Origin: Pectobacterium parmentieri
GTDB lineage: Bacteria; Pseudomonadota; Gammaproteobacteria; Enterobacterales; Enterobacteriaceae
Direction: 5' to 3'
DNA: 64,000 bases
Assembly: GCF_001742145.1 (NCBI RefSeq)
Contig: NZ_CP015749.1
Location: 2,976,001 to 3,040,000 of the forward strand
Position numbers and translations under genes: made by a program. This document shows, piece after piece, positions 43,134 through 52,224 of the stretch. The notes below the pieces were generated by a model that was not told where the DNA came from, did not search any database, and saw only the letters and a program-made list of their open reading frames with translations. Positions within the stretch are counted from its first letter, which is position 1; each line of letters opens with the position of its first letter.

Positions 43134-44495
43134 ATGAAACACACGTTGTTAGCATTGCTGGTTGCCGGATTTCTGCCATTCAGCGCTCAAGCTGAAGGAG
43201 AAAGCGTAACGCGCTATATCGTTACCTTCCCGGCTGGCGATCATGTTCCGTATCAGGGAAAATTCGCCAAAAACTTCCCCAATGGTCTGCCGGTTGGTAT
43301 TGGCTCTGGCCTCTATTTCACGGGCAAACAGGGTGATGACCTGATGTTCACCACCGTCACCGATCGCGGCCCAAATGCCGATGCACCGCTATCTGACGGA
43401 AAAGAGGCCAAGATCTTCGCTAGCCCTGACTTTGCACCGCTAATTATGGATATTCGAGTTAGCGCGAAAGCAGCCGAAGCCATTAATCCTCGATCGCTGC
43501 ACGATGCCGAGGGCAATATCACTGGCCTGCCCCTGCCTACGGATTTTATCGGCACGACCAACGAAGTAGCGCTGAACGACGCGCTACAACCGCTCAGCAC
43601 CAGCCAACGTGGACTGGACACCGAAGGGATCACGCCGGATGGCAAAGGCGGTTTCTGGCTGTGTGACGAATACGGCCCTTTCCTGATCCATATTGATGCC
43701 GGCGGGAAAATCCTGCAAAAATTCGGGCCGACGCCTACGGGTAATGAACACTCCGTTGCCAGCGGATTACCAAATATCATCAAATGGCGTCAGCCGAATC
43801 GCGGTTTTGAAGGCCTGACTCGCCTGCCCGACGGCACGATCGTCATGGCCGTACAAAGTACGTTGGATATCGACGGTAAAACCAAAAACAAAGCACAGTT
43901 TACGCGTCTGGTGATGTTTAACCCGGAAACGCAAACCAGTCGTATGCTGGGTTATCCCATCAACATCGACAGCTATAAGAAAGCGAAAGATGCCAAGATA
44001 GGCGACATCGTCGCACTGGATAATCGGCGCATTCTGCTGGTTGAGCAAGGCATGGATAAAGATAAACAGATGCAGAACCGCATCTATCTGGTCGATCTCA
44101 GTAAGGCGAGCGACCTGACGCCGTTCGATGCCGAGGGTAAATCGCCAGAATTTGACGATCCCGCTCAGTTGGAAAAACGTGGCATTACGCTGGCGCACAA
44201 GCAGGAGTTGGTTAACCTGCGTAAGCTTGGCTGGCAGCAAGAGAAAGTGGAAGGTCTTGCGCTAGTCGATAAACAAACGCTGGCCGTCATCAATGATAAC
44301 GATTTTGGCCTGCAATCCGTGCTGCACTCTCCCGCGAAGGCAAAAGATAAGGCGGATGACTATCAGGCGACAGCCGACGGCAAACTCACGCGAGATGGCA
44401 AGGCGGTCGAGACGACGTTAGAAATCAAACCATTGCAGAAGCCAGAAGCCGACAACGAACTGTGGTTGATTACATTGGCACAGCCGCTGAAATAA
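43134..44495 (+). CDS. Exported phytase-like esterase-domain protein
   Basis: Periplasmic or secreted protein of 453 residues with signal peptide (cleaved near AQA|EGES, residue 20). It fits the 'esterase-like activity of phytase' family, a six-bladed beta-propeller with motifs TVTDRGPNAD, GLDTEGITPDGKGGFWLCDEYGPFL and NRGFEGLTRLPDGT. Acidic loops could bind calcium. The activity in bacteria is poorly known (phosphoesterase or carboxyl-esterase). It stands alone, with its own ribosome site, and ends at a hairpin shared with the convergent rspR. Confidence 0.85.
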   Translation: MKHTLLALLVAGFLPFSAQAEGESVTRYIVTFPAGDHVPYQGKFAKNFPNGLPVGIGSGLYFTGKQGDDLMFTTVTDRGPNADAPLSDGKEAKIFASPDFAPLIMDIRVSAKAAEAINPRSLHDAEGNITGLPLPTDFIGTTNEVALNDALQPLSTSQRGLDTEGITPDGKGGFWLCDEYGPFLIHIDAGGKILQKFGPTPTGNEHSVASGLPNIIKWRQPNRGFEGLTRLPDGTIVMAVQSTLDIDGKTKNKAQFTRLVMFNPETQTSRMLGYPINIDSYKKAKDAKIGDIVALDNRRILLVEQGMDKDKQMQNRIYLVDLSKASDLTPFDAEGKSPEFDDPAQLEKRGITLAHKQELVNLRKLGWQQEKVEGLALVDKQTLAVINDNDFGLQSVLHSPAKAKDKADDYQATADGKLTRDGKAVETTLEIKPLQKPEADNELWLITLAQPLK

Positions 44496-44502
44496 CTGCT
44501 AG

Positions 44503-44544
44503 CATGGCTTCCACCGGAGGATCGCACCCAAGGTGGAGGCCATG
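44503..44544. terminator. Hairpin between convergent genes
   Basis: CATGGCTTCCACC and GGTGGAGGCCATG (one mismatch) pair around a 16-base loop between the phytase-like gene and rspR. There is no T tract, so termination would be rho-assisted at best. Confidence 0.5.
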
Positions 44545-44556
44545 ACTCAGCACAAC

Positions 44557-45243
44557 TCAGACGTGCTCAAACCAGTCACTATTCTGCTTCGCAATCGGCG
44601 TGATCGAATAGATCATTTCCTGTAAATGCTCACGGATCGCTTTTTCCGCCGCATCGGGATCGCGCGCTTTCAGGGCGCTAAAAATCAGGTAGTGCTGTTG
44701 GATCAGGCTTGACGGGGGAGATACCTGACTCAGGCTGAGAAAACGCACGCGGTCCATTGTCGCTTTGATCGATTCGATCGTTTCCCACGCCAGCGGACAG
44801 TTGGCAATCTGCGTCAGAAGCTGATGGAAGCTGTCATCGAGGCTAAGGAACTCGCGCACCTGCTCATTTTGCGCGGCCAGTTCCTGACGGCGTAAGTTGT
44901 GCTCTAGCGTTAGTAGTTGTTCATCCGTCACCATTTCGGCTGCCCGACGCACAATGGCACATTCCAGCGCCTGGCGGATAAAGCGAGCATCCGCTACGCG
45001 CTGCTCGGAGATCTTCATCACAAACGTGCCGCGCTGCGGCATGATCTGCACCAATCCAGCTTCGGCCAGCTTGATAAAGGCCTCTCTGACCGGCTGGCGG
45101 GAAACATCGAAGCGCACAGATATTTCTTTTTCAGACAGTAACTTACCCGGCGGAATATTGCATTCCACAATGTCTTTACGCAGTACGCGATATATTTGCT
45201 GGTTTACTGGTTCGTTGTTGTTGATTTGAAAAGACGTATCCAT
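44557..45243 (-). CDS. rspR: GntR-family (FCD) regulator RspR
   Basis: A regulator of 228 residues from ATG 45243 (an in-frame TTG lies 18 bases upstream; both have weak ribosome sites). The N-terminal winged helix ([42 protein letters not shown]) is followed by the FCD ligand domain ([29 protein letters not shown]), strongly like E. coli RspR (YdfH), which represses rspAB. It is downstream-most of the rsp gene run on this strand, so it probably controls all of it. A sugar acid ligand is likely. Confidence 0.9.
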   Translation of the reverse strand: MDTSFQINNNEPVNQQIYRVLRKDIVECNIPPGKLLSEKEISVRFDVSRQPVREAFIKLAEAGLVQIMPQRGTFVMKISEQRVADARFIRQALECAIVRRAAEMVTDEQLLTLEHNLRRQELAAQNEQVREFLSLDDSFHQLLTQIANCPLAWETIESIKATMDRVRFLSLSQVSPPSSLIQQHYLIFSALKARDPDAAEKAIREHLQEMIYSITPIAKQNSDWFEHV

Positions 45244-45333
45244 GCCACTGTGTTTAGCCAAGAAATTTACCGCTTATGATACACGCTTAGCGCAGCGAGT
45301 GTCATTGTTACCGAACCCGCTGCGCTTTTCACT

Positions 45334-46800
45334 CTACCAGTCAGTCGCTTGCAACGTCTCCTTCACGCCTTTAGCTAACAGCGATAAATAGTGCTGCGTC
45401 ACAGCGTCTACAAAGGCAGGATTCTTCGGTAAATCTTCACCAAAAATCGCCGTCAACGTCAGTAACGCCGCGACTCGGCTTTCTCCGTCCATACTGTTTT
45501 GCACCGTTTCAGCGATCACCTCTTTCAGCGGATCGCTGATTTCAATCGGTTTACCCTGCTCATCGACACCGCCGACATAGCGCATCCACCCCGCAACACC
45601 GAGCGCTAGCGCATCAAAACGGCTACCCTGTGCCAAATGCCAGCGGATCGAATCCAGCATCCGCTGCGGCAGCTTTTGCGAACCGTCCATCGCAATCTGC
45701 CAGGTACGGTGTTTTAGCGCCCGGTTGCGATAGCGATCCAGCAGCGCATCCGCATAGGCGGCGAGATCGACCTCCTGTGTACGCAGCGTCGGAGCCTGTT
45801 CATGCAGCATCAGATGATGTGCCGCCGCGACCAGCGCGCTGTCCTGCATGCACTCGCTGATGTGTTGATAGCCAGCGAGATAGCCGAGATACGCGAGAAA
45901 CGAGTGGCTGCCGTTGAGCATGCGCAACTTCATTTCCTCAAACGGCAGCACGTCCTGTACCAACTCCGCACCTGCGTTTTCCCATGCGGGGCGACCGTTA
46001 ACAAAGTTATCCTCAATCACCCACTGGAAGAACGGCTCACAGGCGACCCCAGCCGGATCGGCAACGCCCAGTTGTCCTTGGATCGTTTCCAGCGTTTCTT
46101 CGGTAATGGCGGGGACAATGCGGTCCACCATGGTGGAGGGAAAGGTGACGTGCTGCTCAATCCAGCGCGCCAGTTCGCTATCCTGCAACTCGGCCAGTTG
46201 CACGATCACGTTGCGCGTGACGTGCCCGTTTTCCGGCATATTGTCGCAGGACATCACGCTGAATGCCGGTAGCTGGCGTTCCCGTCTGCGTTTGATGGCA
46301 GCCAGAATCACACCGGGCAGGGAGCGTGGTTCTGCGGGTAACCCCAGATCGTGGCAAATCAGCGGATGTTCACTATTTAACTGCCCGGTAGCGGGATGGT
46401 GGCAATAGCCTTTCTCCGTGACAGTAATCGACACGATGGCGATATCCGGCGCGCTTAACGCTTCCAGCACCGCCTCTATGCCTTCGACTTCAGCATGCAG
46501 CGCGTGGGTTGCCACGCCGATGACCCGGCTATTCCAGCCGCTGTCCGCCATTTCGGAAACCGACCACAGCAAATCCTGCTGGCGAATGGCTTCAATTTGC
46601 TGCTCGCCGCCAATCAGGTTAATTTCACAATAGCCCCAGTCGCTACCCTGCTCAGCCGCCAGCTTATCGGCGCAGACCGCCTGATGCGCCCGGTGAAATG
46701 CGCCAAAGCCAATATGCGCAATACGTGTTTTTAGCAGGCGTCGGTCGTAACGTGGCACCACAACCTGCGGTTTAAGAGTAGAAAACTTATTAATACTCAT
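45334..46800 (-). CDS. ydfI: Mannitol dehydrogenase-family oxidoreductase (YdfI-like, fructuronate/mannonate)
   Basis: NAD-dependent long-chain polyol/uronate dehydrogenase of 488 residues from ATG 46800, 5 bases after AGGGA; the frame opens 24 bases earlier. Rossmann motif AHIGFGAFHRAHQA at the N-terminus and the family catalytic signature K-x4-N-x2-H (KLRMLNGSHSF) in the middle. In the rsp context, interconversion of D-fructuronate and D-mannonate is predicted, giving the substrate for RspA. The gap to rspR is 90 bases. Confidence 0.88.
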   Translation of the reverse strand: MSINKFSTLKPQVVVPRYDRRLLKTRIAHIGFGAFHRAHQAVCADKLAAEQGSDWGYCEINLIGGEQQIEAIRQQDLLWSVSEMADSGWNSRVIGVATHALHAEVEGIEAVLEALSAPDIAIVSITVTEKGYCHHPATGQLNSEHPLICHDLGLPAEPRSLPGVILAAIKRRRERQLPAFSVMSCDNMPENGHVTRNVIVQLAELQDSELARWIEQHVTFPSTMVDRIVPAITEETLETIQGQLGVADPAGVACEPFFQWVIEDNFVNGRPAWENAGAELVQDVLPFEEMKLRMLNGSHSFLAYLGYLAGYQHISECMQDSALVAAAHHLMLHEQAPTLRTQEVDLAAYADALLDRYRNRALKHRTWQIAMDGSQKLPQRMLDSIRWHLAQGSRFDALALGVAGWMRYVGGVDEQGKPIEISDPLKEVIAETVQNSMDGESRVAALLTLTAIFGEDLPKNPAFVDAVTQHYLSLLAKGVKETLQATDW

Positions 46801-46839
46801 CGTTATCCCTGATAGTTGATTCAAAAATATGGCAACACT

Positions 46840-46889
46840 CTAAATAATTCGAGTTGCAGAAAGATCGACTTATCTGCAACTCGAATAAT
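46840..46889. repeat. Dispersed repeat, minimal copy B
   Basis: A shortened copy: CTAAATAATTCGAGTTGCAG followed by its inverted end. The stem ATTCGAGTTGCAGA (46847-46860) pairs perfectly with TCTGCAACTCGAAT (46873-46886). It sits 13 bases past the stop of the MHS transporter gene and may double as its terminator. Confidence 0.75.
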
Positions 46890-46902
46890 GGCAAGCTGAA
46901 CG

Positions 46903-48276
46903 TTATGCAGCGTCGTCTAATTCATCTAAATCGCGATCTTTGACTTCCGGCATGCTGATAGCCGCGAATAGACCAATCAGTGAATAGACAATCAACATCA
47001 CGACAATCGGCCACCAGGAACCAGTCATGTTGCAGAAAATACCGGCTAATACCGGACCAAAACCAACGGCAACCAAACCACCGGTTTCTTTAGCAATCGC
47101 CATTTGCGTAAACCGGCTACGTCCGCCGAACATTTCCGCCAGGGTGATATTTTCCAGCGCAAAGAGTCCCAGCACCGCGAAGTTATGAATAATGATAATG
47201 CTGACGATAATGACATTCACGCTATTCTCTTTATCAACGATAAGAGAGAGCATTGGGTAGGCTAACAATATCGCCGAAATATTCAGAATAATATAAGGCA
47301 CGCGACGACCGATCTTATCTGAGAGCCATCCTAAGAATGGAATAGTGATGAAACCGATAATAGAACTGATCATCAGCGCATCTGTCGGAATATACTTCTC
47401 GAACAACAGCGTTTGAACCAAATATCCAGCAAGGAAGGTCTGGATTAATCCTGAATTCCCTGCCTGACCGAAACGCAACCCGACGGCCAGCCAAAACGCT
47501 TTGCCTTTGAACATCGACAATACGGATTTTTGCTCGCTTTGTTCAACGACCAGAGCAGAGGACGGTTCTTCAGTCCCGGAAACATCATTACTGACTTTCT
47601 CAAAGACCGGGCTTTCTTTCAGGTTCATACGCAGCCAGATCGCAAATATCATCACGACTACGCTGGCCAGGAACGGGACACGCCAGCCCCACGCCAGTAA
47701 CTCTTCTCTTTCAAGGGTGAAAAACATAACGGCCCAGATAGCCGTGGCGCTAAGCGTGCCGCAGTTAGTTCCCATCGCAACCAGTGAGGAAATAATCCCG
47801 CGTTTCCCTTTTGGCGCGTATTCAGCCAGCATGGTGCCTGCACCGGAAATTTCTGCGCCCGCCCCCAGTCCCTGCACAATACGCAAGGTCACCAGCAAGA
47901 TCGGCGCGAAAATACCAATCTGTGCATAGGTCGGTAGGACGCCGATTAAGGTAGTACAGATCCCCATCATGGTGATGGTAATAAAGAGCACTTTCTTTCT
48001 ACCGATGGAATCACCCATACGGCCAAAAATAAAGGCACCGACAATACGCGCAATATAGCCTGCACCATAGGTGCCCATTGCCAGAATCAACGCCATTGCC
48101 GCCGATTGCTCAGGGAAGAATATTTCATGGAAGACTAATGCCGCTCCGAGCGAATACAGTTGGAAATCCATGAATTCCAATGCGGTGCCCAGCCAACCGG
48201 ACACCGCCGCTTTAATTAAGTCAGAGGTACTTCTTGCAGGTTTACCTTGTCCAGATGCTATCTTATGCTTATTCAT
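46903..48276 (-). CDS. MFS sugar-acid/carboxylate transporter (MHS family)
   Basis: Proton symporter of 457 residues with 12 helices. The opening SGWLGTALEFMDFQLYSLG and the GRMGDSIGRKKVL loop are typical of the metabolite:H+ symporter branch (KgtP, ProP, ShiA). Within the rsp locus it is probably the uptake system for the acid sugar degraded by RspB/YdfI/RspA. It is flanked on both sides by copies of the dispersed repeat, which suggests it entered the locus as a cassette or that the repeats punctuate transcription. Confidence 0.85.
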   Translation of the reverse strand: MNKHKIASGQGKPARSTSDLIKAAVSGWLGTALEFMDFQLYSLGAALVFHEIFFPEQSAAMALILAMGTYGAGYIARIVGAFIFGRMGDSIGRKKVLFITITMMGICTTLIGVLPTYAQIGIFAPILLVTLRIVQGLGAGAEISGAGTMLAEYAPKGKRGIISSLVAMGTNCGTLSATAIWAVMFFTLEREELLAWGWRVPFLASVVVMIFAIWLRMNLKESPVFEKVSNDVSGTEEPSSALVVEQSEQKSVLSMFKGKAFWLAVGLRFGQAGNSGLIQTFLAGYLVQTLLFEKYIPTDALMISSIIGFITIPFLGWLSDKIGRRVPYIILNISAILLAYPMLSLIVDKENSVNVIIVSIIIIHNFAVLGLFALENITLAEMFGGRSRFTQMAIAKETGGLVAVGFGPVLAGIFCNMTGSWWPIVVMLIVYSLIGLFAAISMPEVKDRDLDELDDAA

Positions 48277-48304
48277 ATATATACTCTCGACGTTTTTTAA
48301 TTAT

Positions 48305-48440
48305 GGTATATCCGTCATACTTCAAGCTACATGTGCATTGGTAATACTCGGCTTATCTCTAAGCCTCGCCCTAGCGGGCCAACGCCAGCGTTGTTCAAAA
48401 TGCTAACATTCTGTCATGCAACTCGAATTATTTAGGGGAT
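48305..48440. repeat. Dispersed repeat, copy C
   Basis: Outer ends TATATCCGTCATACTTCAAG and ACTCGAATTATTTAGGGGAT match the ends of copy D (62059-62325) in the same orientation, and copy A in the opposite one. The core is shortened: the CCCAG…CTGGG hairpin is missing. It lies between rspB and the transporter gene. Confidence 0.78.
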
Positions 48441-48610
48441 AAATAACAGTAAATGAAATTACCGTTCATCATGGTGTCGCAATCCACTCCAGCCCGTTTT
48501 TATGGCCTGGAGTGATTAAGAGAGAAATAATTAATTAAAAGGAATAATTATAATTTTCTGTAATCGATAGTGTGTTTCCCTTTTATATAGACCCTATTGC
48601 CAATAGCCCG
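48441..48610. other. Hairpin-bearing gap between rspB and the transporter
   Basis: It contains CACTCCAG…CTGGAGTG (48485-48514), an 8-base stem without a T tract. It is probably the 3' end structure of the rspA-rspB transcript. Confidence 0.45.
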
Positions 48611-49633
48611 TTATATTTCATTAAAGGTCAGTAATACTTTGCAGCAGCGTTTTTGATCTTTTTCAAAGACCTCAATCGCCTGAGTGACCTGCTGATAATC
48701 AAACCGGTGGGTAATCAATTTTGCCGGGTTGATACGTTTCTCTTTCAGCCACTCAATCACGATAGGGAATTTATTAGCATTCAAGCGTGATGAGAAAATA
48801 GAGAGCTCTTTGCTGGTGATTCCCTGCTGGCTGACCTGACAAGGTTCGCTGGAAAAGCCCATGATGGCGATACGCGCCGCCGGAGAGGCAATCGTAATCG
48901 CCTCCTGCAAAATAGACGGATGGCAGGCGGCGTCAATAATCAGCGTAGGCTTGATATTCAGCGCTTCCAGTTCCTCTTTTAATGACAGCGATGCGTTGTT
49001 GATGACTCTGTCTGCCCCGCTGCGCAATGCCATCTCCAGACGTTCAGGAATGCGATCCACGACGATCACTTCCTTCACGTTGAACACGCCTTTCAGTGCC
49101 TGAACCGAGGTCAACCCCATCGGCCCCGCGCCGTAAATCAGGGCGACATCCTGCTCTGTCGGTTTCACCTGTGCAGTCACGTTGGCGGATATCGTGAAAG
49201 GCTCCACCATCACGGCGAACTCATCGGGGATTTCATCAGGAATGGCGTGTGCATTCTTCGCCGGTACGGCAGCGTACTCGCTGAACCCGCCGTCACGATG
49301 TACGCCCAGCACCACCAGCGAGGTACAGACGTTCGGCTTGCCGATTGAACACGGGTAGCAGTGGCCGCAGCTCACCACCGGATCGACTGAGACGCGCTCG
49401 CCCAGTCGGGATCCCTCCACGCCGTCACCAACGGCTTCAATCACACCAAAGAATTCATGTCCAATCACACGCGGGTACTTGGCAAAGGGGTTATGTCCGC
49501 GATAGATGTGGCTGTCCGAACCACAGATGCCCGCCAGCTTTACCTTCACCCGAACTTCGCCTGCCGCTGGTTGCGGAATCGGGCGTTCTTCAATCACCAG
49601 CGTATTCGGCTGCTGTATTACAATGCTTTTCAT
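48611..49633 (-). CDS. rspB: Zinc-binding alcohol dehydrogenase RspB (L-gulonate 5-dehydrogenase type)
   Basis: Medium-chain zinc dehydrogenase of 340 residues. Catalytic-zinc motif GICGSDSHIYRG and GHEFFGVI, structural-zinc cysteines in CGHCYPCSIGKPNVC, and NAD-binding GAGPMGL. It resembles E. coli RspB/YjjN. Some of these oxidise L-gulonate to D-fructuronate (established for family members), and I infer that reaction here because rspA and a fructuronate-type dehydrogenase are adjacent. It is 29 bases downstream of rspA, in one operon. Confidence 0.9.
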   Translation of the reverse strand: MKSIVIQQPNTLVIEERPIPQPAAGEVRVKVKLAGICGSDSHIYRGHNPFAKYPRVIGHEFFGVIEAVGDGVEGSRLGERVSVDPVVSCGHCYPCSIGKPNVCTSLVVLGVHRDGGFSEYAAVPAKNAHAIPDEIPDEFAVMVEPFTISANVTAQVKPTEQDVALIYGAGPMGLTSVQALKGVFNVKEVIVVDRIPERLEMALRSGADRVINNASLSLKEELEALNIKPTLIIDAACHPSILQEAITIASPAARIAIMGFSSEPCQVSQQGITSKELSIFSSRLNANKFPIVIEWLKEKRINPAKLITHRFDYQQVTQAIEVFEKDQKRCCKVLLTFNEI

Positions 49634-49662
49634 GTTTTGGCCTCTGATTACCTATTCCACTC

Positions 49663-50877
49663 TTACCAGTTCCACAACGTGCCATCTTCCAGACGGGCGA
49701 CCGGCAGGTACGCAGGGTCATAGGGATATTTGGCCGCCAGCTTTTCATCGAACTCAATGCCTAATCCCGGTTTTTCGCCTGGGTGCATATAGCCGTTATC
49801 GAATGTCCAGCTATGTGGGAACACTTCCAGCATTTGCTCCGAATAGCCCATGTATTCCTGCACACCGAAGTTTGGCACCCAGAGATCAAAATGTAGCGCC
49901 GCCGCCATGCAGACAGGCGACAAATCCGACGGCCCATGCGAACCGGTGCGCACCTGATAGAGCGATGCAAAGTCGGCGATGCGACGCATACCAGTAATCC
50001 CACCCGCGTGGGTAATCGTGGTACGGATGTAGTCAATGAGCTGCTCTTCAATCAGTTGTTTGCAATCCCAAATGCTGTTAAAGACTTCACCGACTGCAAT
50101 CGGCGTGACGGTGTGCTGACGAATTAGACGGAAGCACTCCTGATTTTCCGCAGGTGTCGGGTCTTCCATCCAGAATAGACGATAATCTTCAACGCTTTTG
50201 CCAAAGCGCGCCGCTTCAATCGGCGTCAGACGGTGGTGCATGTCGTGCAACAAATGTTCGTTGAAACCAAACTTATCGCGTACCGCTTCAAACAGCTTCG
50301 GCGTGAAATCGAGGTATTTTTCCGTGGACCACAGTTGCTCTTCCGGCCAGTTGCCTTTCGTCGCGGGCTCATAGGCCAGCCCTTTGCCTTTCGCCATGCC
50401 GTAGGTGGTTTTCATGCCCGGCACGCCACACTGCACGCGAATCGCTTTATAGCCCTGATCGCGATGCTTGGCGTAATCATCCAGCACTTCATCAATCGAG
50501 TGGCCCGTCGTGTGGCAATACACCATCACCCCCGTGCGCGACGCACCGCCCAGCAGTTGGTAAAGCGGCATATTCGCAGCTTTAGCCTTAATGTCCCACA
50601 GTGCAGTATCGACGGCCGAAATCGCAGACATGGTTACTGGCCCACGACGCCAGTACGCGCCTTTGTAGAAATACTGCCAAATGTCTTCAATCTGGTGTGC
50701 GTCACGGCCGATAAGCTGCGGGCACACATGATCCTTGAGGTAAGAGGCGACCGGCAGTTCACGCCCGTTGAGCGTCGCATCACCAAGACCGGTTAATCCG
50801 CTATCTGTCGTAATCTTCAGGGTGACGAAGTTCCGCCCCGGGCAGGTGACAAACACTTCAGCGCTGACAATCTTCAC
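49663..50877 (-). CDS. rspA: D-mannonate/D-altronate-type dehydratase RspA (ManD, enolase superfamily)
   Basis: Enolase-superfamily dehydratase that makes 2-keto-3-deoxy-gluconate from D-mannonate; RspA-group members often have low turnover. I chose the GTG at 50877 (404 residues, the E. coli length) with AAGGA 8 bases upstream; an ATG 21 bases upstream is possible. Motifs: [40 protein letters not shown] and [10 protein letters not shown] carry the metal ligands and acid/base residues. First gene of the rsp run; a small dyad ATACAAGTAT at 50925-50934 is a candidate operator. Confidence 0.92.
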   Translation of the reverse strand: MKIVSAEVFVTCPGRNFVTLKITTDSGLTGLGDATLNGRELPVASYLKDHVCPQLIGRDAHQIEDIWQYFYKGAYWRRGPVTMSAISAVDTALWDIKAKAANMPLYQLLGGASRTGVMVYCHTTGHSIDEVLDDYAKHRDQGYKAIRVQCGVPGMKTTYGMAKGKGLAYEPATKGNWPEEQLWSTEKYLDFTPKLFEAVRDKFGFNEHLLHDMHHRLTPIEAARFGKSVEDYRLFWMEDPTPAENQECFRLIRQHTVTPIAVGEVFNSIWDCKQLIEEQLIDYIRTTITHAGGITGMRRIADFASLYQVRTGSHGPSDLSPVCMAAALHFDLWVPNFGVQEYMGYSEQMLEVFPHSWTFDNGYMHPGEKPGLGIEFDEKLAAKYPYDPAYLPVARLEDGTLWNW

Positions 50878-51048
50878 GTTACTTATCCTTCTGTGCATAT
50901 AGCCATTCGTTAATGCTGACTACCATACAAGTATATTAATAGCGATAATTTGAATTGCCTCACATTTATTCACATTTGCAATATTTATCTAAAACCCGTG
51001 AATGGTGGGGAAGAGGAACTTGAATGAGTCAGGGGGGAGTAAAATGCG

Positions 51049-51948
51049 CTACCGATCGGGCTCGCGGTAATCTTGCAGAAAATTCAGAAACAGACGCACC
51101 ATGGGAATATTCACGCTGCGCTTCAGGTAACTAATAGCGAAGGTTCTTTTCAACTGCTCTTCTAGCGGGATCACGGCGACGTCGTAAGCCGTCAGGCTTT
51201 TGGCGACAGACGAACAGAGGAAGACCACGCCGGACAGGTTCATCACCAGATCCATAATGATGTCCATGTTGCTGCATTCGCGGAAATAACTGGGGTTGAT
51301 GCCCTGTCTGGTGAAAGACTCAGAAACGGCGGCATGCTCCCCCGTTCCTTTCTGCGGCACGATCAGCTTTTCTTTTACCAGTTGCGGCAGGCTTAGCGTG
51401 CTCTTCGATGCCAGAGGATGCGACGTCGCCATAACCGCCACCATGTCATCAATCTGGCAAATGGTGTGGTGAAATAAAGGATCGCTTAGGTACTCATCAA
51501 AAGGCGTCGAAAAAGACAGGTGGATATCACCATTGCGTACCCTTTCCAGTAAATCGGTGCTTACGCCATCGATGAAAGAGATATCTATATTGGGGTAGGC
51601 TTTCTGAAATAGGTTAAACACATTGTAGTGCGCCAGACGATTAAAAATCGGGATCACACCAACCAGTAACGCACCATCCGAGCTTTCCTCATAGCTACTG
51701 ACAAACTGCTCCAACTCATAGTGTTCTTTAATCATCCCCTGAATTTTGTCAGCAAAGATCTTCCCAAATGGCGTCAGAGAAAACTGTCGGGTGGTTCTGT
51801 TGATCAGCTTTCTTTCCGTTTCACTCTCCAGGCGTGCGATCTCCTGTGACAAAAAAGCCTGAGAAATATTCAGCGCCTTTGCCGCCTTGGTGAAACTCCC
51901 GACCCGGATGAGTTCCTGATAATAAATCACACGCTTTATGCTGAACAT
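51049..51948 (-). CDS. LysR-family transcriptional regulator
   Basis: A LysR regulator of 299 residues: N-terminal helix-turn-helix (GSFTKAAKALNISQAFLSQEIARLE, residues about 17-41) and a two-lobed periplasmic-binding-like effector domain (about 90-295). It is divergent from the exported hydrolase gene at 52225 and shares its promoter region with a CRP site. It most likely regulates the hydrolase, and perhaps the respiratory genes downstream; effector unknown. Confidence 0.92.
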   Translation of the reverse strand: MFSIKRVIYYQELIRVGSFTKAAKALNISQAFLSQEIARLESETERKLINRTTRQFSLTPFGKIFADKIQGMIKEHYELEQFVSSYEESSDGALLVGVIPIFNRLAHYNVFNLFQKAYPNIDISFIDGVSTDLLERVRNGDIHLSFSTPFDEYLSDPLFHHTICQIDDMVAVMATSHPLASKSTLSLPQLVKEKLIVPQKGTGEHAAVSESFTRQGINPSYFRECSNMDIIMDLVMNLSGVVFLCSSVAKSLTAYDVAVIPLEEQLKRTFAISYLKRSVNIPMVRLFLNFLQDYREPDR

Positions 51949-51996
51949 TGTTTTATATTACGCATTAACTGTCTCGTTTATAATTAGCCACAATAG

Positions 51997-52012
51997 CAAT
52001 TATAAGGAATTG
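51997..52012. promoter_or_regulatory. Inverted repeat next to the lysR start (candidate LysR box)
   Basis: CAATT-ATAAGG-AATTG, 5-base arms, about 50 bases upstream of the lysR start. It is of the size and place usual for LysR autoregulatory sites; weak on its own. Confidence 0.4.
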
Positions 52013-52021
52013 TAAATAATC

Positions 52022-52043
52022 AAATGTGATTAGAGCCACATTT
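52022..52043. promoter_or_regulatory. CRP site in the lysR/hydrolase divergent promoter
   Basis: AAATGTGATTAGAGCCACATTT; the left half TGTGA is perfect, the right half CCACA has one change, and the A/T flanks are ideal. It is 182 bases before the hydrolase start. Confidence 0.75.
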
Positions 52044-52224
52044 AATTAATGAGAAATAACGTTAATGGCAGATATAGTCAACTTATTATCAATGAGGAAA
52101 TGATTTATTCACTTAAGACTGCCACCCATAATATTAAAGATTTTTTAATATTATTTTTACAAATATGACATTACCTCTTACAAACCGAAAAAATTTACAT
52201 CCCCCTAACAAAAGGACTTAAGAT

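Noticed and set aside
50941..50985. Possible CRP site upstream of rspA (two CACATTT motifs)
   Set aside because: The two motifs are direct repeats, not an inverted pair; the left half does not match TGTGA.
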